Below are positions 28,429-36,856 of a stretch of DNA of 38,877 nt, in pieces. The notes below the pieces were generated by a model. That model searched no databases, was not told the origin of the DNA, and saw only the letters and a list, made by a program, of their open reading frames with translations. The first letter of the stretch is position 1; every line of letters starts with the position of its first letter. Location of the stretch: assembly GCA_013824165.1 (NCBI GenBank), contig PNNH01000066.1:1-38877 (forward strand), written 5' to 3'. The translations under genes were made by a program, and so were the position numbers. The stretch is from Methylibium sp. GTDB taxonomy: Bacteria; Pseudomonadota; Gammaproteobacteria; Burkholderiales; Burkholderiaceae_C.

Positions 28429-28827
28429 ATGTCTCAGCGCCTTGCCTCCTGCAGTTGCGGTCAGCTCACGGCGCAGGTCGTCGGCGAGCCGGTGCGCGTT
28501 TCCATCTGCCACTGCCTGGCCTGCCAGCGCAGAACAGGCAGCCCCTTCGGCCAGCAGGCCCGCTTCCGCCGCGAGAACGTGGTGATCTCAGGCGGCTCGT
28601 CAGAATATGTGCGCAACGGTGACGAAGGTTCCCGCATTCGCTTCCACTTCTGCCCCCACTGCGGCGCGACGGTCTACTACGAGCCTGAGGGCCTGGACGA
28701 TGACTACTTCGCCATCCCCGTTGGCGCCTTCGCTGATCCGAGCTTCCCGGCGCCGAGCGTATCGGTCTACGAGGAACGGATGCATGGCTGGGTGGTGGTG
28801 CCGGAGGGGGTGGAGCACATTCCTTGA
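28429..28827 (+). CDS. GFA-family (glutathione-dependent formaldehyde-activating-like) zinc protein
   Basis: 132 residues from the ATG at 28429. Zinc-binding Cys pattern of the Gfa/CENP-V fold: Cys8 and Cys10 in SCSCGQL, Cys27, Cys29 and Cys32 in ICHCLACQRRTGSPFG, and Cys75/Cys78 in HFCPHCGATVYYEPEG. The name comes from one member thought to speed glutathione-formaldehyde adduct formation; most members have no proven function. It is divergent from rcoM with about 200 bp between starts. Nothing ties it to CO metabolism other than position. Confidence 0.9.
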   Translation: MSQRLASCSCGQLTAQVVGEPVRVSICHCLACQRRTGSPFGQQARFRRENVVISGGSSEYVRNGDEGSRIRFHFCPHCGATVYYEPEGLDDDYFAIPVGAFADPSFPAPSVSVYEERMHGWVVVPEGVEHIP

Positions 28828-29093
28828 GTGGGGGCTGGATTTGGTGTCGGTGAGGTGTGTGCTTGCTGACAGCGAGTGGCTGTCCGTCACTGAGGACGTC
28901 CATCACCTCGCCCGTTGGCTGGCTACGCGCAACGGGCTCCTCTCAGATGCGCCTGCGAAACGCCCCCGGGGGCCTTGTACATACTGCACAGGTGCGCATT
29001 CGTTGCGTTTGGGTTCGATGCTGCCCGGACGATGCGCGCTAACATTCTGTGTTCCCGCCGCTGGTCTTCCATAAAAGCTCCACCGCCTTCCCC

Positions 29094-30392
29094 ATGACAC
29101 CCCAAGGCCTTGTCGTTGCCGCAGCAGCCTTTGCTCGCACTCGTTGGCTGACTAGACGATTGCGTTCGCCTGAGGATGTCGCCCGGTACCAGCGCAATCG
29201 GCTGCGTCCGCTGCTGCGACGTTGCGTTCGTGATTTTCAGTTCTACCGTGGCTTTGAGCCGGCAAGACTCGAGCATCTGCCGGTCATCGATAAATCCATC
29301 GTGCTAGCTCACTTCGCGGCACTGAATCGGGCCGGACTGGAATTGGCGGACATACGGGCTGCACTCGCTCGCGGAGAGGAGCGGCTGGCGGGTTACGTGA
29401 TTGGCCAAAGTACCGGGACGTCCGGTAATCGGGGCTACTACGCGATTAGCGAGAGAGAGCGCTTCGAGTGGCTCGGAACGTTACTGGCCAAAGCGCTGCC
29501 GAGCGCTCTATGGCGCCGCCACCGTGTAGCCCTGGCCCTTCCTGGGCTATCGCAGCTGTATCGGTCTGCCACCTCTGGCAGCCGGATCGTCCTCGGCTTC
29601 TTCGACCTGGCGCAAGGTGTCGATACGTGGGCATCGGAGTTCTCACGATTCGCGCCGGACACTGTAGTGAGCACGCCGAAAGTCCTGCGGCGTCTCGCGG
29701 AGATGGGCCACCTGAGCGCCCGCAACATCTTCAGCGGCGCCGAGGTACTGGACCCGCTCGACCGCGAAGTGATCGAGGCCGCAAGCGGCACGCTCGTGCG
29801 GGAAATCTACATGGCGACGGAGGGCCTCTTCGGCGTCGCATGCCCTCACGGAACGCTGCACCTGGCTGAAGATGTGGTGCATTTCGAATGGCAGCCGGCC
29901 GCCGAAGGCTCCGAGTTGCTCACACCTTTGGTCACCGACTTCACCCGCCAGGCGCAAGCCATGATCCGCTACCGCATGAATGACCTGCTGGCGCTTCAAG
30001 CCGGGGCCTGTCCATGCGGTTCGCCGCTGCAGCCGGTGCGCAGCATCGAAGGGCGTCGGGACGACGTTTTTTGGCTGCAGTCCGAGCTCAGGTGGAAGCT
30101 CGTCACTCCGGATGTCGTGCGCAACGCCATCGTCGATGCATCTCCTGCAATCCGCGATTTCCGTGCGGTGCAGACAGGACCGTGCCACATTGAGGTGGCA
30201 CTTCCGCTCGATCTTCCGGTCGAACTGGACGGTGTCGTCACCCGAGCGCTTCTCTCGCGATTGGCACCCTTTGCTGTGGAGGCGGTGCAGATCAACGTGG
30301 TGCGCGGAATCGAGCTGCACACTGACCGCAAGCTGCGTCGCGTGCGCCGGGACTGGACGCCGCCCACGCAAGTTCATCAGAGCCAGACTTGA
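29094..30392 (+). CDS. Adenylate-forming enzyme, PaaK / F390-synthetase-related (TIGR02304-like)
   Basis: 432 residues from the ATG at 29094. The ATP-phosphate loop is STGTSGNRG (106-114). Further landmarks are IFSGAEVLDPLDREVI, EIYMATEGLFG and YRMNDLLAL, followed by the Cys motif ACPCGSPLQPVRSIEGRRDD. The C-terminal ANL subdomain is short, as in PaaK-type enzymes. It should activate a carboxylic acid as an acyl-adenylate, with CoA or another nucleophile as acceptor. It is the only plus-strand gene of the putative biosynthetic locus and its stop overlaps the convergent Rieske gene by 16 bp. No AMP-ligase substrate can be read from sequence. The 266 bp upstream show no gene and no convincing promoter. 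Confidence 0.85.
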   Translation: MTPQGLVVAAAAFARTRWLTRRLRSPEDVARYQRNRLRPLLRRCVRDFQFYRGFEPARLEHLPVIDKSIVLAHFAALNRAGLELADIRAALARGEERLAGYVIGQSTGTSGNRGYYAISERERFEWLGTLLAKALPSALWRRHRVALALPGLSQLYRSATSGSRIVLGFFDLAQGVDTWASEFSRFAPDTVVSTPKVLRRLAEMGHLSARNIFSGAEVLDPLDREVIEAASGTLVREIYMATEGLFGVACPHGTLHLAEDVVHFEWQPAAEGSELLTPLVTDFTRQAQAMIRYRMNDLLALQAGACPCGSPLQPVRSIEGRRDDVFWLQSELRWKLVTPDVVRNAIVDASPAIRDFRAVQTGPCHIEVALPLDLPVELDGVVTRALLSRLAPFAVEAVQINVVRGIELHTDRKLRRVRRDWTPPTQVHQSQT

Positions 30393-31378
30393 AGTTGACG
30401 CTTCTCCGGTGGCGAAGGAAGCCCGTTAGCAAGTCGCCAGATCAGCGGGCCAAACAGGTCCAGCGGCCCTGTGTGAAAGTCCGGCTCGCCGAAGCGCTCG
30501 ATGGTCGCTGCCTGTAGAGCGAGCGCGGCGCGGTCCTGACGCAACACCGGGGCATGGAAAGCGATCAGCAATCGACGCTTGAGCCACTCCGGCAGCAACC
30601 CACGAGGTGTGGCGAAATGCGCGAAAGGGCGCGTCCGGTCTTGGTCTTCAGGAGTGAACACCACGGTGATCGTCAGCGTCGGTCCTGTTGCTCCCTCGAA
30701 AGCCAGTTGTGCGATGGTCGGTGCCAGATAGCGCCCCACCGCAGTGGTGCGGTTGCCCTCGAAGAAGCGTGGCAGCCAGGCTAGGCGAGTCTGCGCTTCG
30801 TCATAGCGTGCCTCGCCTCCGCGCGCATCGCTGGTGAAGCACACCCGGACTTCGCGCCGGGCGTCTTTGCGCCGTACCAGATAGGGGTGAAGGAAATGCG
30901 GATGCGCCGGATCAAGGAGGTTCTCGATCGCATCGAGGACGCGCGCACGGCTGGCATCCAATGACCACCAGAAGCTGTGCAAATCGGGATCGTCCAGCTC
31001 TGGCGGAAGGCTTGGAAAGGCCGCGGGCGTCTCCGCAAGGCTGCACCACACCAAGCCGGCGACTTCGCGCACCGACAGGCGGTGTGCAGCCACGTCTGGC
31101 ACGGCATCCGTCCCCGGCACTTGCCTGCAACGGCCGGCCGCGTCGAAGGCCCAGCCGTGGTAGGCGCAGTGGATCCTGCCTTCGCGAACCTTGCCACAGG
31201 ACAGGGGCACGTTCCGATGCGGACACCGATCCAGCAGGGCCGCCGCCTCCGCGCCACTGCGGAACAGTACGATTGGCACGCCCATCAACGAGCGGGCGAG
31301 CGGCCGCGAGCCCAACTCCGCCTCGTAAGCCAGCGGGTGCCAGCCGCTCGCGAGAGCAGAGGGCCAAGGCTTGCTCAT
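30377..31378 (-). CDS. Rieske non-haem iron oxygenase
   Basis: 333 residues from the ATG at 31378. The Rieske [2Fe-2S] site is Cys52-x-His54 and Cys71-x-x-His74 (RCPHRNVPLSCG, IHCAYHGWAFD). The mononuclear iron site is Asp155-x-x-His158-x4-His163 in ENLLDPAHPHFLHPYL, with the bridging Asp present. The length and missing beta-subunit suggest a homomultimeric oxygenase of the PaO/KshA or monooxygenase type that needs an external reductase; none is encoded nearby. It is the last gene of the six-gene minus-strand operon, its ATG overlapping the upstream stop by 4 bp. Expected role: hydroxylation, desaturation or N-oxidation of the cluster product. Confidence 0.92.
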   Translation of the reverse strand: MSKPWPSALASGWHPLAYEAELGSRPLARSLMGVPIVLFRSGAEAAALLDRCPHRNVPLSCGKVREGRIHCAYHGWAFDAAGRCRQVPGTDAVPDVAAHRLSVREVAGLVWCSLAETPAAFPSLPPELDDPDLHSFWWSLDASRARVLDAIENLLDPAHPHFLHPYLVRRKDARREVRVCFTSDARGGEARYDEAQTRLAWLPRFFEGNRTTAVGRYLAPTIAQLAFEGATGPTLTITVVFTPEDQDRTRPFAHFATPRGLLPEWLKRRLLIAFHAPVLRQDRAALALQAATIERFGEPDFHTGPLDLFGPLIWRLANGLPSPPEKRQLQVWL

Positions 31379-32508
31379 AGCTGTTTCCTTCGCATGACGG
31401 GGACCACCAGCTTCCAGAGCAGCACACCGAAAGCGCGCAGTATCCAGCGCCGCCACGGCGACAGGTGGCCCACCCAGACCGCCGTACATTCGATCACTGG
31501 CTGTGCTCCCCGTGTCCGCTTGAAGTCTGCGGCACCTGCGGACGAATGCATCCGCAAACCCGACTGCTCCGCCTGCTCGGCAAACAGGTAGCTCGCGATG
31601 CGATAGAGGCCCGCATCGCGCGGCTTCGACGTGTCGTAGCCCACCACCGGTGGCGTGAGCACGTCGCCGCGCACAAGGCTACCGGCGACGGACTGGATGA
31701 TCCCGTTCCCGTCGCGTGCCACTCGGTAGCGAATCGCCCCGGTCTCGTGCGTGCCGCTGATCCAAGCTGCGGTGAAGATCGGATTGAGCCCGGAGTATTT
31801 TTCGACATAGAGCATCCGGTACAACTGTGCGATGCGCTCTGCATCCCCGGGCCGCAATGTGTGCACGTCTTCCACAGTCAGCCCACTTCCTGCGAGCAGG
31901 CGCCAATCGTGGCGCGTCGCCCTCCGCGGGCGCCACTCGCGGGCTAGGTCCGAGACGACCCAGACTTGACGACTTGGAATCATCAACCACCCGTCGGTGC
32001 GCAGTGCCGCCTCCAGTCCGGGCGAAGACCAGGGATCAACGGAGCGGACCGCGATGAGGTGCTGCGGAAAGAGTTGGGACAGGTAGTCGCGAATAGCTCG
32101 TGCGTCCCTGCCATCCCAGTTGCCATGGAGATTGGTGGAGAGGAGCCAGTTGTCCACATGCACGATGTGGTTGACTCGCGCGGCCCGAAGGACCAGGTCG
32201 ACCAATAGGAGGCTGGCACGCAGGAGTGGATTGAGCAGGCCGAGCTCGACGAGCTCGAGTTCTCTCCGACCGTAGAGTACGTAGGCGCTGTGCGGCAGGC
32301 AGACGTAGCTGTCACCGATTTCCCCGTCGTTCACGGTGACCGGGTACAGCCGATCACCGCTGCGCAGCGCCAACCAACGCGTGCGGACATTCGCCACCAA
32401 GCCGGGGCCGCCGCGGGCAATCGCCTCTATGTATCGACGCTCCGTCGGGCATCCGGCGGGCCAGGCCCCGGCGGGCGCCTCCAGCGGATCGAACAGGAGG
32501 ATGCTCAT
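31375..32508 (-). CDS. FemAB/GNAT-like acyltransferase
   Basis: 377 residues from the ATG at 32508 (4-bp overlap with the ATP-grasp gene). Residues about 215-350 look like the GNAT-related fold of FemAB-type proteins: LRPGDAERIAQLYRMLYVEKYSGLNP, SVAGSLVRGDVLTPPVVGYD, YRIASYLFAEQAEQSGLRMHSSAGAADFKRTRGAQP (landmarks YRIASYLFAEQA and SAGAADFKRTRGA). The N-terminal ~200 residues have no clear domain. A hydrophobic stretch followed by RRKQL closes the protein and may attach it to the membrane. It may transfer an acyl or aminoacyl group onto an amine or hydroxyl. Family assignment is by pattern only. Confidence 0.7.
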   Translation of the reverse strand: MSILLFDPLEAPAGAWPAGCPTERRYIEAIARGGPGLVANVRTRWLALRSGDRLYPVTVNDGEIGDSYVCLPHSAYVLYGRRELELVELGLLNPLLRASLLLVDLVLRAARVNHIVHVDNWLLSTNLHGNWDGRDARAIRDYLSQLFPQHLIAVRSVDPWSSPGLEAALRTDGWLMIPSRQVWVVSDLAREWRPRRATRHDWRLLAGSGLTVEDVHTLRPGDAERIAQLYRMLYVEKYSGLNPIFTAAWISGTHETGAIRYRVARDGNGIIQSVAGSLVRGDVLTPPVVGYDTSKPRDAGLYRIASYLFAEQAEQSGLRMHSSAGAADFKRTRGAQPVIECTAVWVGHLSPWRRWILRAFGVLLWKLVVPVMRRKQL

Positions 32509-33659
32509 CGAATCGTCTCTCCGTTCCATTCGATGTCATCGGTGCTCTGCCGTGTGGCGCTGCGCCGCCGCGACAGGCCTACCCATGCGAACCGAGCCGC
32601 ATCCAGAAGCGCACCTGCTGGCGCGTACATCCCGGCCGCAGCCAACGCATCCTTTCCACGGCGCAGGTCTCGCGCCCAAGCAAGCATGCGCCCATGCCTC
32701 AACCCTTGAACTGCCCCCAGCAGGAGCATCGCCGGCCCAAGGTATGTCAAGCCTCGGGTGACGTGTGTCGCCGGCCCGTCCCCGAGCATCGCTCGCGCAA
32801 GGTGCCCCGCACCGTCGAACAGGTGAAGGCCGCTGACCGCACGGGGATTGCACTCGATAGGAACGGCTTCGCCGTTTGGTCGCAGGATGATGTCGAAGCT
32901 CAACTGCCCCGAGATGCGAGCGTCCGCCGCAAGGGCCTGCGCGATCTCCAGGGCGCCGGGGCAGTCCAGCGCCTCGAAGGCAAAGGAGGCCGAGCGGCCC
33001 AGGCGCCACGCCGGCCGATAGGCGGCGCTCGCCACGATCACTCCGTCGCGAGCACAGGCCCAAAGACAGATTTCCTCGCCGGCCACATAGGCCTGGGCGG
33101 CCCACCGCGAACCGGGCTTCGCGTCGACGGCCTGGAGCTCGCGCGGCGCCGGCTGCAGCAGTGTGGCGGTGCCGAAGCGGGAGAACTCCGGTTTAAGTAC
33201 CAGCCCTTGGCGCGGGCGAGACGCCAGTGCGAGGACTTCCTCACGCGAAGCGACAGGCGTCGTCTCTGGGGCCGGAATGCCAAGGCTGCGCGCCCAGTGA
33301 GCAAAGGCGATCTTCGAATGCAGGCGGCGCAGCACGGTCGGTGGAGGTGCCAGCACCCGGTCCGCGAAGCCGCACTGCGCCGCCGCCTCGGCGACGTAGA
33401 AGACTTCTTCGCAGGTCGGTACCACCAGGGCCTGCGGATGGTCCGCGACCCAGGCGTGCAACGCCTCGCGGTACGCACGGAATGCGTGGCGCGCAGGCGG
33501 TACGCGCAGGACACGTCCTCGTCCGGCCACGGACCATCGCGCAGCGAACGGCGTGACGGAGTCGGCAAGCGTCACTGAGTGACCGGCAGCCATGAAGGCG
33601 CGCGCCAGGTCCAAGGCCACCGGAGCCCGGGCACCGGTAACGAGAACGCTGCGTGTCAT
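32505..33659 (-). CDS. ATP-grasp family carboxylate ligase
   Basis: 384 residues from the ATG at 33659. A Rossmann-like pre-ATP-grasp domain begins SVLVTGARAPVALDLARAF. The ATP-binding Lys is in LVLKPEFSRFGTAT (Lys156). The metal-binding loop is Glu269-x-Asn271 in AVPIECNPRAVSGLHLF, after GQLSFDIILRPNGE. ATP-grasp ligases join a carboxylate, via acyl-phosphate, to an amine or thiol, so this is a candidate for amide-bond formation. It overlaps both neighbours by 4 bp. The frame is open upstream of 33659, but that part is a shadow of the MBL gene. Confidence 0.88.
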   Translation of the reverse strand: MTRSVLVTGARAPVALDLARAFMAAGHSVTLADSVTPFAARWSVAGRGRVLRVPPARHAFRAYREALHAWVADHPQALVVPTCEEVFYVAEAAAQCGFADRVLAPPPTVLRRLHSKIAFAHWARSLGIPAPETTPVASREEVLALASRPRQGLVLKPEFSRFGTATLLQPAPRELQAVDAKPGSRWAAQAYVAGEEICLWACARDGVIVASAAYRPAWRLGRSASFAFEALDCPGALEIAQALAADARISGQLSFDIILRPNGEAVPIECNPRAVSGLHLFDGAGHLARAMLGDGPATHVTRGLTYLGPAMLLLGAVQGLRHGRMLAWARDLRRGKDALAAAGMYAPAGALLDAARFAWVGLSRRRSATRQSTDDIEWNGETIR

Positions 33660-34510
33660 TTGGCGGCTTCCGTCGCCCGCAACAAGGAAGCAGCGCGCTC
33701 GGCGCAGTGGTAAGGCGTGATCATCAGGTCTGGATTGCGGGTATGGAGCGCATGAAGGGCAGCCAGCGTCTTGCGATACGGCGTCACATCGCCGAGGAAC
33801 GTGGTGGTCAGCGCAGGCGGCGGCCTGTTGTGGCGGATCGCCTCCGACGACCATGCAGCATCAGCAACGAGGAAGTGCAGGCCCCTGCGCGAATCGGCCA
33901 CCATCAGTCCCCAGTGTCCGGGGCAGTGGCCCGGCAGTTCGACGGCAAGCAGCGCACCATCGCCCAGCAGGTCCACGCCCTCGGTGAAGGGCCTGGCATC
34001 GGGTGGCAGGGACACACGTGGGGCATCCTCGAAGAACATGGCACGCGTCGCGAGATCCGTGGGAAGCAGGGCACGCAAGACGCCGCCGCAGAGGCTGCGC
34101 AAGCGACCACCGCGCGTCGCTTGCGCAAGACCGGCGCGTGCGCAATGAATCCGGGCCGAGGGAAAGTCCTGCAAGCCTGCCACGTGGTCGGCATGGAAAT
34201 GCGAAAGCACTATGTGGCGAACGCTGGTCGGCTCGATCCCCAGCGCACGGCACTGGCTGGCTGCGTCCTGCCCCGGGCGCAGTTGCATGGGCGTGAGAAA
34301 CCCATAGAGCCGCTCCGGGAAGGGGCGGGTCGCCTCGACGAAGCGTCTGGAGTATCCCGTGTCAAACAGGATCGGGCCTTCGACTGGATGAACCAGGAGC
34401 GTCGGCAGGGACGGAAACTCCTTTGCCCCCCAGCCGCCTCCCTTCAGCGTCATCGCCTGCGGATGGAAGCAGGCCCCTGTGGCTAGGACATGGACGTCGA
34501 CTTCACGCAT
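33656..34510 (-). CDS. Metallo-beta-lactamase-fold hydrolase
   Basis: 284 residues. The metal motif HxHxDH is present as HFHADH (104-109) in VLSHFHADHVAGL, with a further His in ELPGHCPGHWGLMV, Asp in LVADAAWSS and His in ITPYHCAERA. The length and GATGACFHP-like start resemble the lactonase/quorum-quenching branch (AiiA-like). In the locus it could be a thioesterase or lactonase releasing the product. There is no signal peptide, so it is cytoplasmic. Its ATG overlaps the SDR stop by 8 bp. Confidence 0.9.
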   Translation of the reverse strand: MREVDVHVLATGACFHPQAMTLKGGGWGAKEFPSLPTLLVHPVEGPILFDTGYSRRFVEATRPFPERLYGFLTPMQLRPGQDAASQCRALGIEPTSVRHIVLSHFHADHVAGLQDFPSARIHCARAGLAQATRGGRLRSLCGGVLRALLPTDLATRAMFFEDAPRVSLPPDARPFTEGVDLLGDGALLAVELPGHCPGHWGLMVADSRRGLHFLVADAAWSSEAIRHNRPPPALTTTFLGDVTPYRKTLAALHALHTRNPDLMITPYHCAERAASLLRATEAAK

Positions 34511-35492
34511 GACTCAAGCCCGCTAGCGCCCACGCAAGGGCTTCTTCTGGTGGGTGGCTGGGAACCCATCGCAGACGCGTGCGAGCTGCGTCGAGATCGA
34601 AGGTCTGCGACCAGCCCGCTACCATAGTCGTGTACCGCGTGAGCGGCGGCTCTGGCCGACCGGGCCAGGCAGCCGCTGCGAGTTCCGCAAATGTCGAAAG
34701 TGCCAGTGCGGCTCTCCTCGGGATAGAGCGAATCCGTACCGGACGGCCCAGGTGGGAAAACACGAGTTCGGCGATTTCAGCGATCGGCCGCGGAGATCCT
34801 CCCGAGATGTTGAACACCTGGCCGGATAGCTCTTCGGCCCGCGCGTGGGCGGCCAGAAGGGCAGACACGACATCTCGCGCGTCCGTCAGTTCCACGAGAG
34901 CCCGGCCCCCGTCCGGCAGGAAGAGAGTTCCGCGGCGAGCTGCGCGAAGCAAGCGGGGAAGCAGTGCAGTGTCGAAAGGGCTCACGATAGCGCGCGGACG
35001 TAGAACGATGGTCGCCATGCCGTGACCGGCGCTCGCCACCACCCGTCGTTCCGCTTCGAACTTGGTCCGCGCATAGTCGTTTGCCCACCGCGATGGCAAC
35101 GGAGACTCCTCGGTCAGGCCCACCCTGTCCCGCGCTTCCGCATAGATGGAAGGCGTAGAGACGTGGACAAACTGCCGGCAGCCTTGCTCGTGAGCGGCCT
35201 CCAGCAACCGCGTCGTTGCCGCCACATTGGCGCGCTCGAACGAATCAGGCGCACCCCATGGCGCCGAAAGCGCTGCGAGGTGGAACACCGTGTCGACGCC
35301 TTCCACGATCTGCTGAAGCGGGTCTTGCGCTAGGTCGGTTCGCACAAACTCGACCCCGGTTCCCGACAACTCCGCCGGCTCTTGCCTCCGTCCGGTCGCC
35401 CGGACCTCCATGCGTAGGCGGTGCAGGATTGGAACCAGCACGCGCCCCAATCCTCCGGTGGCCCCTGTTACGAGAATGCGCCCGCCTAGCAC
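34503..35492 (-). CDS. NAD(P)-dependent epimerase/dehydratase-type SDR (3-beta-HSD / OleD-like)
   Basis: 329 residues. The cofactor loop is TGATGGLG (9-16) and the catalytic pair is Tyr140-x-x-x-Lys144 in NDYARTKFEAER, with Ser/Thr in VHVSTPSIY. VLRPRAIVSPFD and YTDARDVVSALL-like LTDARDVV are landmarks of the extended-SDR group that includes 3-beta-hydroxysteroid dehydrogenases and OleD. A beta-keto product of the adjacent KAS III-like enzyme would be the natural substrate, giving a beta-hydroxy acid. It overlaps the ketosynthase gene by 7 bp and the MBL gene by 8 bp. Confidence 0.9.
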   Translation of the reverse strand: MLGGRILVTGATGGLGRVLVPILHRLRMEVRATGRRQEPAELSGTGVEFVRTDLAQDPLQQIVEGVDTVFHLAALSAPWGAPDSFERANVAATTRLLEAAHEQGCRQFVHVSTPSIYAEARDRVGLTEESPLPSRWANDYARTKFEAERRVVASAGHGMATIVLRPRAIVSPFDTALLPRLLRAARRGTLFLPDGGRALVELTDARDVVSALLAAHARAEELSGQVFNISGGSPRPIAEIAELVFSHLGRPVRIRSIPRRAALALSTFAELAAAAWPGRPEPPLTRYTTMVAGWSQTFDLDAARTRLRWVPSHPPEEALAWALAGLSHA

Positions 35493-36478
35493 TGCAACAC
35501 CGTGCCCCCCAGAGATATCCCCGCTGAGGTCCCGATCATCAACATGTGTTCTCCAGGGCGCATGAGCCCACGGCTGCGTGCGACGTGTAGGGCGTGCGGC
35601 AGGCTGGTGGCGATCTGGTTACCGTAGTCGGCAAAGATGTCGATGGTGCGGTCGTGTCCATGTGGCAGGGAGCGTTTCAAGTGTTCCAACGCGGGCGCGC
35701 TGGCCTGGTGGGGCACGACCGTCGTCAACGCTTCAGGCCTCACGCCAGCCTCGTGTAGAAGATTGCGCATGAAGTTTGGATAGCGCCGACTCGTAGCCTT
35801 AAACACTCCAGGGCCATGCATGCGGAAGTGCGAAGCGGCCAGAAAGCCTGGTAAATCTTCGTGCGGCCGCAGTCGGGTGCCCCCTGCGTCCAACCGGCAC
35901 AGGTCGGCACCCTCGCCGAAAGTCTCGAACCGCAGAGCCAGGCACCGGTGCGGCCCGTCAGCTTCCAGTGCGAAGGCCGTAGCACCATCGCCAAAGATCA
36001 CCGAGGACTCATGATGTTCAAAGTCCAGGGCGGCCGACGCGATGTCTGCCGTGAACACTAGGGCGCGGCGCCAGCGGCCGAGCGCGAATCCGTCGAGCAC
36101 ATGCTCCAACGCCAGGAGGAACGACAGGCAAGTCGCGTTCACGTCGTAAGCACGGATGCCGCTGGCTCCCAGGCCCAGGCGCCGCTGAACCAGCGGGGCC
36201 GTCCCCGGGATCGGCTGCTCCATGACGCCGCAAGCGCCGACGATGACGTCCAGTGTGTCTGCGCGCCAGCCCGCGGCCGCTAGTGCGTCGGTCGCAGCAG
36301 CGGCAGCCATTGCTGAACTGGTCTCTTGCGCGCTGGCCCAGTGCCGCCGCCGGATTCCGAAGGTCGCTTCGACATGGCCGGGCGGCGTGCCAATGCGCTC
36401 GTCAAGTTCGCTGGATGCAACGGCTCGCGCTGGAAGCTTGACCGCGCTCCCGGCGATGCCGAAGTGCCGATGATTCAT
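35486..36478 (-). CDS. KAS III-like beta-ketoacyl synthase
   Basis: 330 residues, FabH size. The thiolase-fold catalytic triad is complete: Cys117 in YDVNATCLSFLLAL, His257 in VVPHQAS and Asn287 in DYGNQIATSLP. The C-terminus MLMIGTSAGISLGGTVL is typical. It joins an acyl-CoA (or acyl-thioester) to a malonyl-type or second acyl donor. The gene is first in the six-gene minus-strand operon; GGAG lies 8 bases before the ATG. Housekeeping fabH is unlikely because none of plsX, fabD, fabG or acpP is adjacent. Compared with OleA, which condenses two long acyl-CoAs, the adjacent SDR is suggestive, but OleB is missing and the local AMP-ligase is PaaK-type, not OleC-type. Confidence 0.92.
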   Translation of the reverse strand: MNHRHFGIAGSAVKLPARAVASSELDERIGTPPGHVEATFGIRRRHWASAQETSSAMAAAAATDALAAAGWRADTLDVIVGACGVMEQPIPGTAPLVQRRLGLGASGIRAYDVNATCLSFLLALEHVLDGFALGRWRRALVFTADIASAALDFEHHESSVIFGDGATAFALEADGPHRCLALRFETFGEGADLCRLDAGGTRLRPHEDLPGFLAASHFRMHGPGVFKATSRRYPNFMRNLLHEAGVRPEALTTVVPHQASAPALEHLKRSLPHGHDRTIDIFADYGNQIATSLPHALHVARSRGLMRPGEHMLMIGTSAGISLGGTVLQC

Positions 36479-36554
36479 GCTTCTGACTCCAGCCAGGCCC
36501 GCTCACGGCTCGAATCTGACCTGAGTGTCGCGCTGCATGCGCGCTGTGTAGTTG

Positions 36555-36582
36555 GTGATATGTCCACGACGAAGTATCGCAA
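36555..36582 (-). promoter_or_regulatory. Candidate promoter of the KAS III operon
   Basis: On the minus strand TTGCGA (36582-36577) and TATCAC (36560-36555) are separated by 16 bp, each matching the sigma-70 consensus at four of six positions. Transcription would start roughly 70 bp before the ATG at 36478. The octamer CGATACTT (complement of 36572-36579) overlaps the -35 element and also occurs in the XRE promoter. Confidence 0.4.
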
Positions 36583-36820
36583 AGTTGATTCTTGGCCAGA
36601 GGCCCAGGATGCCGGACGCGCCGGCAAGGCGTTGGCCGCGCGGCGCACTCGGCCGGTGGGCCGATCCCCTCCCTGCCCCGCCAACTCGGGAATGCCAACT
36701 GGATCTGGAGGTGATGGAGAAGGTGGCTCAGTCACTAACGACCTCGTGCGATGGGAAGAGGTCGCCAGCATGCGCGAAAGGCATTGAGGAAATTCAAATC
36801 TGCGGCAAGCTTTTTGCCAT

Positions 36821-36850
36821 TTGACCTTCCAGGTATCGAAATCCGATACT
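36821..36850 (+). promoter_or_regulatory. Promoter and inverted-repeat operator of the XRE gene
   Basis: TTGACC (36821-36826), 18-bp spacer, GATACT (36845-36850). Start of transcription would fall at about 36857, the A of the ATG, so the mRNA is probably leaderless; no Shine-Dalgarno sequence is present. The inverted repeat GTATCG (36833-36838) / CGATAC (36844-36849) covers the spacer and most of the -10, the usual place for autorepression by a Cro/C1-type protein. Confidence 0.55.
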
Positions 36851-36856
36851 TTGGCT

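Larger units (their letters stand above)
36479..36856. other. Divergent regulatory region between the KAS III operon and the XRE gene
   Basis: 378 bp without a supported gene; the overlapping short open frames on both strands have no recognisable product. It holds the divergent promoters for the biosynthetic operon and the XRE regulator, described separately. AT content is visibly higher near both promoters than in surrounding coding DNA. Confidence 0.6.

Noticed and set aside
35486-36478. KAS III-like gene as housekeeping fabH
   Set aside because: No fatty-acid synthesis genes adjoin it; it is embedded in a tightly overlapping accessory operon.
34503-36478. Ole-type beta-lactone/olefin locus
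   Set aside because: KAS-like and SDR genes are present, but there is no OleB hydrolase and the AMP-forming enzyme is PaaK-like, so a full ole pathway is not supported.
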